Below are positions 20,708-31,317 of a stretch of 64,000 bases of DNA, in pieces (positions within the stretch are counted from its first letter, which is position 1; each line of letters starts with the position of its first letter). The stretch is taken from contig BCIO01000003.1 in the NCBI GenBank assembly GCA_001599975.1, forward strand, positions 496,001 through 560,000, written 5' to 3'. Source of the stretch: Cystobasidiopsis lactophilus (lineage: Eukaryota; Basidiomycota; Agaricostilbomycetes; Agaricostilbales; Chionosphaeraceae). Position numbers and translations under genes: made by a program. The notes beneath the pieces were generated by a model. It was not told the origin of the DNA, searched no databases, and saw only the letters and a list, made by a program, of their open reading frames with translations.

Positions 20708-21680
20708 GTTTCTTGGACAGTTGAATACTCAGCGGCAAATGCGAAATTCGTTTGTGGGCTGCGGCTCTTGAAAAAAGCGAGAGAGAGGTTTTGGGTTGAA
20801 GGAGAACGAAAGAGCGAGACACGGGTGGGGTATGGTGAGAGGACAAGGTACGGGTTCGCGAGTCTTCTCAGGTGGCAAGAGGGTTCAGCTCTCTCATTCT
20901 CCCTCGTCCCTTTGTCGTCAGAGTTCAAGTTGAAGTTTCACTAGCTTGAGCCTGAAAGCTGGGCGTTCGGGGGCACGCCGCGCAGAGGCCGCAAAAGAGC
21001 AAACCAGGCAAGCTGGGCGTGCCAGTCTTGATCCTCGGAACAGTTTACTCCGCGGAACAACCAGTCTCTTCCTCCTCGGAACATGGAGTCTCTTCCTCCT
21101 TGGAACAAGAAGTCTGGCGGATTCGACATTTTGTCCTTGGGCTTCGGTACTGGGGCGCGCATGGTTCTTCCAACCCAGGTTCGGGTCGTTGGCAGGCCAA
21201 GAGACGGGAAGCCACCGAAGAGTGGACAGGGCAGACCCGGGGATCCAGTCCATCTAAGAGAGCCAAAAGAGAAGGTTTGAGGCTCGGCAAGCTTCGTTCT
21301 AGCAGCCCTCAGGAAGCGGGCTAGAATCAGATTGACTGGACCCGGCACAGACGCAGGCATTGCGCTCTGTCTTGAGTTGCGAGGACTGGAATTGGGTCTG
21401 GCAGCAGTAGTGGGGGCATCAGTCAACAGCAGGCCAAAGGCACAGTCGACAGCGCCCGCCGACGGACATTGGTGCAAGACGAGGCGAGGCCGGGCAGGGC
21501 GCCATTTGGCAGGGCCAACGCTCGGTTCATGGACCTCCCCATGACACACAACAGCAGCTATCAGAGCAAATTCAGAGCCAAAGTCGGCCGTCTGAGCGCA
21601 ACCCACAAACCCTCGCCCTCACGCCCGGCAAACTCAACTTCCACCAGACCCTTCTTGCTCTCCACCCACCGCTTGTCGAA
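20708..21680. other. Intergenic, no convincing gene; contains a small tandem repeat
   Basis: Nearly 1 kb between the Cys-rich gene and UBE2C, which point away from each other. Both strands carry long open frames (20941-21606 minus; 20946-21324 plus), as expected in GC-rich DNA. Neither shows family resemblance. Probably holds both promoters. The repeat at 21050-21121 is listed separately. Confidence 0.35.
21050..21121. repeat. 24-bp imperfect tandem repeat, about three copies
   Basis: Three successive units begin CGGAACAACC, CGGAACATGG and TGGAACAAGA. The first two continue with AGTCTCTTCCTCCT. Period 24, so it would add an 8-residue repeat in any frame. The third copy diverges in its last third. 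Confidence 0.7.
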
Positions 21681-22626
21681 ATGGCCACTGCTACTTCCAT
21701 CTTCCCCGTCGCTGCTACCTCATCGCCCAAGACTGGCTCCTCCGCCTCGGCGTCGAACGGCTCGGCGAACCTGACTGTGCGGGCTTGTTGTTTATCGCGC
21801 GCGTTTCCAACGGATCGCTGATGTTGGAGGAGCGAGCAGAAGCGGCTGCAGTCTGAACTGATGAACCTCAGTGCGTGTCTCACCGCCTTGGCTGGTGGGC
21901 TGGGTGCTAAGGCAGAGGAGCAGTGATGTCCGCGCCAGAAGGCTGCTCGGCCTTCCCATCTGGCGATAGTTTGACGGAATGGACGGGGCGAATCAAGGGG
22001 CCTGCTGATACCGTGCGTTGCCTGCTTACACTTCCTACCAGACAGTGCGCTGATAGCAGGAGGTAACAGGTCTACGCCGGGCTCGAGTTCAAGATCGACC
22101 TGCACTTCCCTTCGAGCTTCCCGTACCAGCCGCCCGTTGTCAAATTCGTCACGCCCTGCTACCATGTTCGTCTTCGTCTACCTGAGCTCTTTGATCCTGG
22201 GCTGATGACATTCGTTGATGAACAGCCCAACTTTGCGCTGCAAGGCGATATGTGAACCTCCTCCCTCACTCTCCCCCTTTGACCCCTACTAATACGCCAA
22301 GGGAACAGCTGCCTGGACATCCTCAAGGAAAAATGGTCCCCGGCACTCTCGGTGTCCAACGTGCTGATCAGCCTGCAGTCGCTCTTGAACGAGCCCAACA
22401 ACGAGTCGCCTTTGAACGTGGAGGCCGCTCAACTTTGTATGTCTTGCCTCTGATTCCGCAGTGCCTGGTGCTGAGTGAGAGCCGGCATGCAGGGGATAAT
22501 CAAGCAGAGGTCCGTCGAGCCGCCTTGGCTGCTTATGTTTCGCAAGACTTATGCGGTGGTGCGGTTGTCGAGCAGTTCAAGAAGCAGCTCTTGGCGCACT
22601 ACCAGCCTATCGAAGCTGACGACTAA
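21681..22626 (+). CDS. UBC11: Ubiquitin-conjugating enzyme E2, UBE2C/UbcH10 type
   Basis: The E2 that works with the anaphase-promoting complex to ubiquitinate cyclins and securin. Start ATG 21681 with a Ser/Ala-rich N-terminal extension ([17 protein letters not shown]) typical of UBE2C. Spliced exons then read [40 protein letters not shown], the E2 core [20 protein letters not shown], and [20 protein letters not shown]. The active-site Cys is in [25 protein letters not shown] and [11 protein letters not shown] are also diagnostic of UBE2C. The C-terminus ends [10 protein letters not shown]. At least five short introns split the gene. The phases agree at each junction I traced. Confidence 0.88.
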
Positions 22627-22946
22627 ACATCCTCACAACTTTCAAGAACCTTGCTCGCGGTGCAGCTTCTCAAAGAGACTTGGGAGCGCCACCGCCACAC
22701 ACCCACGCCACCACCGCCCGCCTTTTCTCACACAACAGTTCTTTGGACTGGGCCTTTTCCCGATTGTAACCTTATACACCTTGCATAGTCGTCTTCTGCT
22801 TTCTCTCACATGCTTGGCACTGGGCGATGAAAGCGAGGAGCTCGCGAGTTTCCTTGGTGGAAGTGGTTGCCACGCCACCCGGCACATTCGCGAGCTCAAA
22901 AGCGAACGAACAACCGCCGTGATCCTCTCAACTAGCCCAGGAGAGT

Positions 22947-23231
22947 CTAGGCAGCGCCAGAAAGTGAAAGCGCCAAAGTCGGCGTGGTAACGCTGATTCT
23001 CATCGCCCAAGTCGAGCCAGACGCCAATGCCGGGCCAGACCACGAGCCATAGCAAACGCACGCGCAATAGCCATCTCTCAGCAGCACCAAGGAGCAGCCA
23101 AAGGCGACCAAAGCGGGCAAAGCCACGCAGAATCTCAGATCGACATTGGCCAGGTCGACGGGAGCCCAAACGGCGGCCAAGAGGGCGCGGAAGGAGTGTG
23201 GAGTGAGAGGAAACAATGCCAAAGGGGCCAT
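22947..23231 (-). CDS. Hypothetical small membrane protein
   Basis: An open frame from ATG 23231 (MAPLALFPLTPHSFRALLAA) with hydrophobic stretches (CVALPALVAFGCSLVLL), about 95 residues, ending LALSLSGAA. An overlapping minus-strand frame (22642-23250, 202 codons, Trp/Leu-rich) competes for the same DNA. I cannot decide between them and recognise neither. It lies between the convergent UBE2C and eL42 genes. Confidence 0.3.
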   Translation of the reverse strand: MAPLALFPLTPHSFRALLAAVWAPVDLANVDLRFCVALPALVAFGCSLVLLRDGYCACVCYGSWSGPALASGSTWAMRISVTTPTLALSLSGAA

Positions 23232-23378
23232 GTCCCGGTTGAGGTTGCAAGAAAGCGGTAAAAAGGTGGTCCGTCCTCTCCGATGAGATCTCTCCCGCCA
23301 GAAAAATGCCAAATCCCCCCCAAACGCTCTTGCTTCCCCCGTCCCGAGTGTGTGGTGGAGAATATCGGTATAGTGCGC

Positions 23379-24021
23379 TTAGAAAACCAGAGCGGCCTGT
23401 ACGCGGCTGTGCAATAAGACACGGGCCAACAATGGAGGTCTAGAGGGAGAAGGCAACAACGTACACCCTTGGTCTTTTTGTCACCGCCCAACTCGAAGCT
23501 GTACCGGCCGCGGTGAGCTACTGTACTCAAATAGTAAGGTAAGGAAGGCGTCGTACTGCTTGCATCGCTTCAAAGTCATCTGTCGGCGCATCCGAAGTGA
23601 GCACCAAATCGACAGTGCTCAAGTAGGCGGACGAGAACCCACCTGCATCTTGTACTTGCAGACGGTGCACTCCAATCGCAGCACCACCTTCTTGGTCGTC
23701 TTGGCCTCTGTTCGCGCACACCACCAATTCCATCAGTGCCTGCAACAAATTGAGGGAACCGGGCAGCGAGACGCACTTTTGTGGAAGACGGGCTTGGTCT
23801 GACCTCCGTAACCGGACTGCTTCCTGTCGCTGTTTATACCCACCAACATCAGCCACGCAGCCAAGGCAGGGCAGAGGACGGAAGGCCACGAACTAGCGGC
23901 GCTTGCCCTGGGCGACGGTGGACGCCTTGCCGGCCTTGTACTGGGTCACTTTGTGCGGCGTGTGTTTCTTGCACGCTTTGCCCGCGCAGTACGTCCGCCG
24001 AGTCTTGGGGATGTTGACCAT
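23379..24021 (-). CDS. RPL42: 60S ribosomal protein eL42 (L36a/L44)
   Basis: A zinc-binding protein of the large ribosomal subunit near the tRNA exit site. ATG 24021 opens [20 protein letters not shown], then [19 protein letters not shown]. Later exons give [37 protein letters not shown], and [17 protein letters not shown] ending at the TAA at 23379-23381. The two Cys pairs (YC...AC and ECTVC) are the expected zinc ligands. Residue 56 is Pro (QTKP), the form linked in yeasts to cycloheximide sensitivity, whereas Gln there gives resistance. Four short introns, as often seen in ribosomal protein genes. The final exon is only six codons and is reached with donor GTACGT. Confidence 0.93.
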
Positions 24022-24508
24022 GGTTGCTGGAGCGGTTGGCTGGTGAAGAGGAGAGGGAGAGCGCTGGCATGAGAAATTTGGCTCTGGGTTGTGCGCCTTT
24101 TGGATTTGGGCTTGTGGTGGGTTTGGCAAAGGTTGACCAAAATGGGGGTTGTCAAGCTCTTGTTTATCTCAGAACGTTGAACGACACTTTTAAGGGCCAG
24201 AGGCCAAGGGAGAGGCCAAACGTTCAGAGACGGGCCAAGCGAGAGCCATCCGCCACCCAATTTCGAGCTGCTCGCTCTTGACCCATTTCCACCAGCGCCG
24301 CTCTGCCTGGTCCTCTTCTGCGCGTCTTGGTCTCTCATTGTGGCTCACCAATCATCTGCCGGACCCCCTCCGCATTCGTCGACTGCTTTTTCCGCCGACT
24401 GCTCTCCAGATCATTTTTTTTGGGCGCGTCGATTCTGTGCCTCTCTTCTGACCTTGACATTCTGCCGGTTCCATCTCGTTCCAATTCGCTTAGGCTCCTT
24501 CTCGCATC
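24022..24508. promoter_or_regulatory. Divergent promoter region between eL42 and an F-box gene
   Basis: About 490 bases separate the two divergent starts. No supported open frame lies inside. It must contain the promoter of a strongly expressed ribosomal protein gene; pyrimidine-rich stretches occur at 24305-24450. I cannot assign specific factor sites. Confidence 0.4.
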
Positions 24509-25456
24509 ATGGGCGCGCTCTGTAGCCTGTTAGTGCTCTTCTGGAAGTTGGGCATCGTGTGGGATTCGGTTGTGGTGGTGCTTTTGTGGATGTGGCAAGC
24601 TTGGCGCAGTGGGCATATGCGGGAACAACCTCAAGGGATATTGGTCGAGGTGTGTCCCTGCCGGCCGCTTTGATATGACGGAGCGCCATCTGAAGTGTAC
24701 CCACAGCCGAAACGGCCAAGAGTGCTACTCACCGATCTGCCCTTCGAGGTTTTGCTCCAAATCGGCACTTACGTGCATCAGAATGATTCAATGCAGATGA
24801 ATCTGTACTTTCATGCCTCCGTCATCGTCTTCGGCGCCATCGAATACTATTACACCACCGACAATGCCCCGACCGCCCCGATCAATCGTATCCTTTACGA
24901 CGCCTTCGTGCCCTCTCTTTGGCGTTCTTTCACAATCGATTTTCGCTGTGTTGATCTATCCAGTTACGGTTGCTTCCCATCCAAACGCGGCAGCGGCAGC
25001 AGCATTGTTTTGGAGGAACTGCTGGCGCAGGCGGCTTGGCGCTTGCAGCACGTCCGTAGCCTCGCCGTCCTCCTTTCTCAACAGAACGGTGCCGACTTCT
25101 CAGCTGAGTTCCGCAGTATTCTCGCCTCCTTCTCCGATAACCGCGCCGCGCTCGATTTAACGATTTCCGTCTTGTGCGGCACTCAAGGCGCGAGCCTGCG
25201 CCAGACGTTACCTAAGGGCCGTTTGTGGGCCGAGAGGATCACGAGGCTGTGCTTCAGCTGTGGCAAGAACTTCAAGGCGCCCATCTCGCTCGACCGCTAC
25301 CCTCGCTTGCGCGAGGTCGAGGTGTTTGATAACCCTTGCACGTTAATACTCGGCAACCAAACGGTCAAGGTGAATGAACTGGAAGAGGTCGTGTGGAACG
25401 TTCAAAATGGGCAGCTGGTGGAGGTCCATCGAGCCGAACTCTATCACTCGACTTGA
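24509..25456 (+). CDS. F-box-like protein, short form 1, possible N-terminal membrane anchor
   Basis: The F-box core is RVLLTDLPFEVLLQIGTYV. It is followed by the family's FVPSLWRSFTIDF and the shared KAPISLDRYPRLREVEVF near the end. I start at ATG 24509, because an upstream exon (MGALCSLLVLFWKLGIVWDS, then VVVVLLWMWQAW) joins in frame through a 42-nt intron. That would give a hydrophobic anchor before the F-box. If this exon is not used, the first in-frame Met is after 24780. The protein is about half the length of the related genes at 27.5, 31.3 and 33.1 kb and matches only their N-terminal halves. An SCF substrate adaptor role is inferred. Confidence 0.6.
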
Positions 25457-26189
25457 CAATGTCTGTGAGCGACTGATCTTTAGCAACTGGTCTTCTTGTT
25501 GATTTCTTTATAGATTGATAGATTGATAGCACCTTGGTTTGTCAGTGTGGTACTTGGGCGAGAACTGTGTTGTGCAAGTGGCAACTTGGGGCAGCGAGGC
25601 GTCTTGAGCTCAGCGGGAGACGTTGGCTTCAATAGATTTAGTCTTGAGTGCTGTTTCTTGTAGCAAAACTTTGCCAAAATGACGCGGTGGCGATATACCA
25701 TCCCTCTGAACTCCCTCCGAACAAAGTCTTCTCAGGACCGTTCTCCCTTTCTGGCTTCGTCGTCCACTTCTCATCTTGACGGGTCGTGCAATTGCTCGCT
25801 TCCAGTCGTCCTTGCGGAGTCCAGTCCTCTCAGTGCGAGCCGAGACCTTCACCAAAGCTTCAAGCGCTCGCCTTTTTTTTGGGTCCGACCGTGTAGACTC
25901 AGCTTCGTCTTGCTTCCTTCTCTTCCGCAGATTTTCAGATTCACCTTGTGTCTTGTGCATCTTTGCCTCCTTCCACCGTTTCGGTACATTGCTAAGGGAT
26001 CCTAAACGCTTTTCCCCTTGACCTCGCCTGCGCAACGGTTTGGGCTTGAAGTGCTTTGCTTGGCGGTCTGAGGAATTGGAAAGGCTAGTGCAGCTGTAGT
26101 AGATCTCAACGTGGAGTGGCTAAGGTGTGTTTGACTGCCACTTCTTTTCAAACAGCCCGCTCAACTGATGTGCAAATCCCACAGGCAAA
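25457..26189. other. Intergenic between F-box genes
   Basis: 730 bases. Open frames on both strands at 25610-26035 are low-complexity (Arg/Lys-rich on minus, Ser/Phe-rich on plus) and unconvincing. A short GATTGATA repeat occurs at about 25515-25530. It may hold remains of the missing C-terminal half of the upstream short F-box gene, but I see no clear homology. Confidence 0.35.
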
Positions 26190-26939
26190 ATGCTGCTCAC
26201 CGACATGCCGCCCGAAATCCTGTTTCGGATCGGCAACTACTTAAACTCGAACTCGACTATTGCAGAGATCGTGCTCCGCTCTGATGGCGACGTCATCCAC
26301 TGCATCAGCATCCATCCGCCCTGGAACGCAGCAGCGGCTCGAACCTCCAACAAGCTCTACCGCGCCTTCATGCCTTCGCTTTGGCAGTCTCTCTCGGTCA
26401 ATTTCACTTGTTCTAACTCGCATGATGAGAGGTGCCAATTGCGACCGGAGCTCGACCACAATGGTGGTGTGCTCTCGTGGCTGCTCGGTCGGCTCGCTCG
26501 ACCCCTGGGGCACGTTCGCCGCTTCGACCTACAATTCTACGAAGAGGAACGCCACCCGTGCTGCTTTACTTCAGCCCTCATTGAACTCTTCGCCTTTCCA
26601 TCTGTTGCCTCCAACCGCTCCTCAATCGATTTACGGGTTCGATCTTTCCAAAGGGCGGCCGGCCGAAGTGTGCCTGATTGGGTGCCTTACGAAGATGTTT
26701 GGCCAGAGAGAGTCACAGAGTTGGCTCTTACATCGGGGACTGGCTTCAGGGCCCCAATCTCTTTAGACCGTTATCCTCGGCTGCAGATTGTGCGCGTAGC
26801 CGATACTGTCTGCACCCTGACTCTCGGCGGTCAGACCAAGGAAGCGACTCTACGTGCCGGGTTGAGTCGCTGGGTTGAGGCCGGGCAGTTTGTCGAGGCT
26901 GACACCTGGAGTCGCGCGGAAGTTCCCGCGTCGCCATGA
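26190..26939 (+). CDS. F-box-like protein, short form 2
   Basis: A single exon of about 250 codons from ATG 26190: MLLTDMPPEILFRIGNYL is the F-box start, then SNKLYRAFMPSLWQSLSVNF. It carries RLARPLGHVRRFDLQFYEEE and ends with FRAPISLDRYPRLQIVRVAD and a short tail. It aligns with the short gene at 24509-25456 throughout (LTD[LM]P.E[VI]L, F[VM]PSLW.S, APISLDRYPRL). It aligns with the N-terminal half of the three long family members. The paralogue's upstream membrane exon is not apparent here. A role as a ubiquitin-ligase adaptor is likely only if the divergent F-box still binds Skp1. Confidence 0.65.
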   Translation: MLLTDMPPEILFRIGNYLNSNSTIAEIVLRSDGDVIHCISIHPPWNAAAARTSNKLYRAFMPSLWQSLSVNFTCSNSHDERCQLRPELDHNGGVLSWLLGRLARPLGHVRRFDLQFYEEERHPCCFTSALIELFAFPSVASNRSSIDLRVRSFQRAAGRSVPDWVPYEDVWPERVTELALTSGTGFRAPISLDRYPRLQIVRVADTVCTLTLGGQTKEATLRAGLSRWVEAGQFVEADTWSRAEVPASP

Positions 26940-27539
26940 TATAACAACTCGGGTAGTGTGCTTTGTCTTTCTGTATAACATCGCCACTTGCTGACCAGTG
27001 CTGTCTTCAGAAGACGTCGCGCTCGAGTGCCGCCCTGCAGTATTGGTTTGGCGGCGTTTGGTGTGGCGAGTGGCACTATGGCGTATACTGCTTGTTCTTG
27101 TAACGCCATATACTGCTCTCTCCACTTTGACCAAAAGTCTCGGCAGCCCAGCGGTGCGCGCTCGTAGCGTGGCAGTGCTGAACGCTTCCGCACTTGATCG
27201 CACTCCGCCAGGTGGTATCGAGACTGAGTCCAGCTGCTATCTTCTAGCTTCAGTTCTGGCTGCAAGACCTTGTTTTACAATCCAACATTTCTCGGCATCA
27301 GTCCATTTCTACAGCTACTGCATCTTTGAGCCTTCCTTTGCTTCATACGTAGAGGATCGCTTGATGCTCGCTTCTGTCGCCCTTTGACCCAAGACGGCAA
27401 TCTCCCTGCTTCTATCGTCTTGCCTGGTTTGATCGACAGGCTGCGGAACGCCGCTCCTGCCTCGCAAGCTTTGCGCTTCTGCTAAGATTCCTAAGAAGCC
27501 GCTTCTCCTTTGTCCACTGCTTCCAAGAATTTCCCCGTG
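26940..27539. other. Intergenic between F-box genes
   Basis: 600 bases. The plus-strand open frame at 26998-27387 and minus frames at 26831-27265 have no recognisable content. Nothing further supported. Confidence 0.35.
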
Positions 27540-29038
27540 ATGGCAGAGCCGGCGCCGGAGGCACGTCCTTCTTTACTCTTTAGACCTTGTGTGAAGTGAC
27601 TTAACAGGTCATCCGCTTGGAACGGCTGCCTGTCGAAGTTGTGGAAATGGTGGCAAAGTTTGCCGACTTGCTCCGCGTCCCGCCCTATCTCATACTCAGC
27701 CCACGTCCACAAACGGGCGTCTCTCTTAAATTGGTCTGGCCAGAGTTCCAGTGCCTTCCCAAGGACGACATTGTCATCATCAAGCTCAAGTGGCGAATCC
27801 GCAATATCCTCCGCTTCCGTGTGTGGCGCTTGGTCGAAGTCAAGCTAGAAGACAAGCTTACCGCACCAGATGCGTCTATTCACCAATATGCCCAACATTA
27901 TCTGGACGCTTTCTGCCGCACCTACCCAGCTTTTGTCTGCCAGCGCCTGTCAGTCTCATGCACCAGACCGGCCAGTTTCGGCTTCCTCGCCATGTTGCTG
28001 GCATCGCCACACTTTCCGCATTATGATCTCCGTCAAGCGCCGCTGGAAGTCAAGTGGCCGGCCGAGCACGTTCCCGCTTTAGGACAAGTGCTGCAGAGTG
28101 TTCCGGGACAGGCGGGCTGCTTGGTTGAGCTGGAGGTGGGAAGGCTCAAGATGTTTGGACGCCGGAATAGGGTGGATTTCTGTGACCTGGACGACTTTCC
28201 GTCGCTGAAGAGGTTGGGCATATACAAGACCAGCGGCAACTTTCGGTGGCGCGAACGGATGATTTCAACGGGCATCGAGGACGAGTACGAATGGCTGGCC
28301 AGCGACCGGAACCCGAACGAGTTCGACTTGAAGCACTTTCACATTGGCCTAGAGGACGAGCACCCTTTGTGCAGCGGACAGCTTGACTGGTTGCGTGTGA
28401 TGCTGCTGGCGCCCTTTCGCCCATGTTCCTTGGTGGCAGTCCATGCGCATTCCAGCTCACAAGACGATCGACGCATTACGTTGGCGTCTTTGATCGCTGA
28501 TATGCCCGCGGAGACGCCATCCTTTCGCTTCCAACTTGACTACGATAGCAACACCACAGCCAGTCTTCGTTTTCGTGACTTCAATGACTGGTCTTTCCTC
28601 TCTCATTTGGTACGGTTGCACCATCTGGAGCTCTCATTCAGCCATGAACAGCCCCTTTTTGGACTCGCTGCGCCAAATAGGTTCGTCAGCACTCCCGTCC
28701 CTCATGACAACGATGGCTGCTTCGCTCTAGACACACTTTTCTTGCCCCTGTTGAAGTCGCTTATGATCGAGCTGGACCGTCCCAAGTTCCCCTCCCGCTC
28801 TGACCGCCTCCCAATCCAGCACAAAACGCAACTGCTCAACGCTCTTCTCGATCTGGTTCTGTCTCCAACAGCACTTCCCAAGCTGTCGACATTGACACTC
28901 CAATGCCTGAGCTACGATGGTATGAGGGAGTTGGAGGAGACCATGGACCTCGTCAAGTTGGCATGCGAGGAGCGCATGATCCGTTTCGTGTTCTACAGCA
29001 GGGGGTGGGCTTTGATTGGGTCATTTCTGTTTCACTGA
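27540..29038 (+). CDS. F-box-like protein, long form 1
   Basis: The long exon from about 27608 begins VIRLERLPVEVVEMVAKFAD, an F-box start without its initiator Met. It therefore needs an upstream exon. The ATG at 27540 (MAEPAPEARPSLLF) fits the frame, but only through a 17-nt intron (27591-27607), so the start is uncertain. The family marks are all present: HPLCSGQLDWLRVML, FNDWSFLSHLVRLHHLELSF, NDGCFALDTLFLPLLKSL. About 490 residues. The C-terminal half is Leu-rich and probably repeat-like. Related long genes lie at 31318-32680 and 33080-34456 on the other strand. Confidence 0.65.
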
Positions 29039-29952
29039 GCAGAATGCTGATGCGTTCTTATTCAGATGATGATGGGTGTGGCTAGCACTTGGCATCAGGA
29101 AGACTAAGGGTTGGTGGCGGAAGCGGCTAGGGGAGTGCGTCGATGGCTCGGCTTGTATTCGGGTGTAGGCAGTGACTTGGAGGTTCTTGGCTCGATTTCT
29201 CACATGTAGATGAGCAGTCTCACTTTGTCGGCAGTCTAGTAGTTTCAGGTAGCTGTTTCCGATCTTTGTAAAATCACATCGCTCTTTGTGGTCGTTCTTT
29301 TCTGTCTAGGCGCAGATACAATGGCTGCTCTATACTAATGGGGCGATCTGTATCACAATCTGAGGCATCCCTAAGCAGGGCCCGATACTTGCGGCCAACG
29401 TCGAGACGATGCGATCTTGGTTTGGCTTTCAGGATGCTTTGCCTTTTTACTCTGCTCGTCCAGCCGAATGCGGTAACGATGTCGAGAGCCTGCAACGGTA
29501 AGTCGATGAGGCGGATCTTCACAAGGTGGGCCTGATTCCTCCACCCTCCGGTCTTCGCTTGCCCATTGCCACACAGCCGACTGAGACTCGCCCGGTCGGA
29601 TCCCATGCAGCACCCTTAAAGGTCAAATATCAGACAGGCTGGTGGACACGCATGCAAATGAGCTTCCACAGACATGGAGAGAGTGGAGGCAAGACCAACC
29701 TTGATTTCGACAGTCAAAGTTGAATGGCAGCTCTTAGTCTTCGCTGGCCCATGGTTAGACCAAGCGCTGGGACCGAGCTTGAGACAAGGCCAAAAGTGCC
29801 CCGGACCGAAAGCCAGTGGTGGTGGAAGGTGGTGAGCCACCCCACCCCTTCAAGCCCAGTCGGCCAAGACTGTTGCCTTGGAGTCCAGCGTTGCCAGAGG
29901 AGTCAAGTATTGTACACGCATCCAAGGTGGAGATTTGAGTCTAGGAAGTGCT
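29039..29952. other. Intergenic, no gene seen
   Basis: About 900 bases between the 3' ends of two convergent genes. Open frames exist on both strands but without recognisable motifs or splice patterns. The second half (29630-29900) may include the 3' UTR or a last small exon of the membrane-protein gene to the right. Confidence 0.35.
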
Positions 29953-30874
29953 TCACACAACGCCGACATTAGGAGAGGAGGAGGACTGGAGGCCAATGCG
30001 GGCGACGAGCTTGATGTACTGGGCGGCGGCAAGCTTGCGGTGCCGAAAGAAGAGCACGATCAAAGAGACGGCTGCGAACGCCAGGTTGCAGAGCTGTGCG
30101 GCAACAAAGTCGGCCATATCAAAACAGGCCCGCATGAAACTCGAAGACGGCAAGAGGCAACGCACGACGAACTCGCCAAAGTCGGCGCGCTCCTTGGTGA
30201 CCACTCGAGCGCAAGGAGCCCAGCTCTCAAACGTCGCGCCCGCCCGGTCCACGCCCTGCTGCTTGGCTTCGGCGATGCGCACCTGGTCCCAGTTGATCTC
30301 GTTGAGCAGCTTGCTCGCGTGGGACAGGGACGTCTCTTGATCCATCCAGAAGAAGTCTCGTCGGCTCAGCAAGGACGAGCGGCGGTGCGAGTCGCTGGGC
30401 GGGATGGGCGCAAAGTGCAGGTCGCCTCCAGCTCCCGGGGCCAGCGAGTGCAGAGGGGCGCAGGTGAGCTTGCGCCGGTTGCCAAACGGGCGGCAAGCAG
30501 GCTGAACAGTGATCGAGTTGGACCAAGCCGGGCAAGCCTCGCACAGGCCAGACGGGAAGCACTTGAACGCCTCGTTCTGCGCCGTCGCCAATGAGGCCAG
30601 CCTGCGCGCTCGTTTTAGCTTGCAACGGGCTTGGCTGCTAGGTGATCACTAACAGCAGCAGAGCTAGGCCTAGCATTGGTCCAAGCAGCTCAATTGGCGC
30701 ACGAAGCAAGGGCAAACTTGGCTGGTGCGGAAAGGCTGGCGTGAATTCTGCCCGCCAGCTGGCGAAGGCCAGAGTGGCGTTGATGGTCCCCGGCTCACTT
30801 GCGTTGGAGAGTAGGTCATGCAGTGTAGGTAGTGCAGAATTTGTGACTAAAGACAGGGGAATTCGATGTGACAA
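29953..30874 (-). CDS. Predicted two-helix membrane protein, unrecognised
   Basis: The first exon from ATG 30874 (MSHRIPLSLVTNSALPTLHD) contains NAT and NAS glycosylation sites and ends in a strong helix (IELLGPMLGLALLLL). A 31-nt intron leads in frame to the second exon, which begins LKRARRLASLATAQNEAFKC. It has a Cys-rich segment (FPSGLCEACPAW, CRPFGNRRKLTC), an acidic/hydrophilic middle, and a second helix, AQLCNLAFAAVSLIVLFF. The likely layout is two membrane spans with a Cys-rich loop between them. I do not recognise the family. It interrupts the F-box cluster. The 3' end may continue through another exon. Confidence 0.5.
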
Positions 30875-30924
30875 CTAGAAGACGAGCCCTTTTGCAACCA
30901 ACGCGACCAACAAGTCTCTTGGGC

Positions 30925-31290
30925 CAGATTCGACTGGGTGCCTTGCGTAGGGTCAGCTCACAGTAGACCGAATGCGTAATGGTCACAACAAGGCCTTACA
31001 AATCCACAATGAACGTGGAACCGGTTGTAGGGGTGAGGAATGTCACGGAGGGGGCGGAGTAGGCGGAGGATTTGGACGGCCTTGACCTTCTCATCTGTGG
31101 ACGCCAAAAAAAAAAAACGAAATAGATCAATGTCTTGGCCTAAATCCAAAGGTAGAGTCAGAACCCACTCATGCCTTGATAATTTCAGGCCAGCAGGCAG
31201 AACGTCAGTTGCCACCGCCGCCTCTTCCCGCTCCTCCTTGCCATCCGGCTTCTTCAGGTGAAAGGCTTGGTCAGCACCCTAGAAAGCAAA
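30925..31290 (-). pseudogene. Degenerate fragment of the ChAPs (exomer) gene
   Basis: The minus strand reads STDEKVKAVQILRLLRPLRD and PYNRFHVHCGFVR. The intact ChAPs gene has FTDEEVKAVQVLHRALQDFP and SYNLLHVQCDFLR at 36850-36950. The intron that follows in the parent and the next exon start (CCCACTCAT... GGCCAGCAGGCAG on plus) can also be found, at 31107-31200. The copy was therefore made from DNA, not from spliced RNA. It covers only about two exons, has lost the downstream frame, and contains an A12-like run in the former intron. It lies about 5 kb from its parent. Confidence 0.75.
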
Positions 31291-31317
31291 GGAGCGAATA
31301 GATCAGACTCACGGAGA

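Noticed and set aside
20941-21606. A 221-codon minus-strand frame as a gene
   Set aside because: Composition looks random, there is no start context or family match, and it overlaps the UBE2C promoter. Only the short repeat in it was kept.
29878-30594. A 238-codon plus-strand frame
   Set aside because: It covers the minus-strand membrane protein exon with ordered Cys motifs and a helix. The plus-strand translation is Arg/Ala/Gly-rich without structure.
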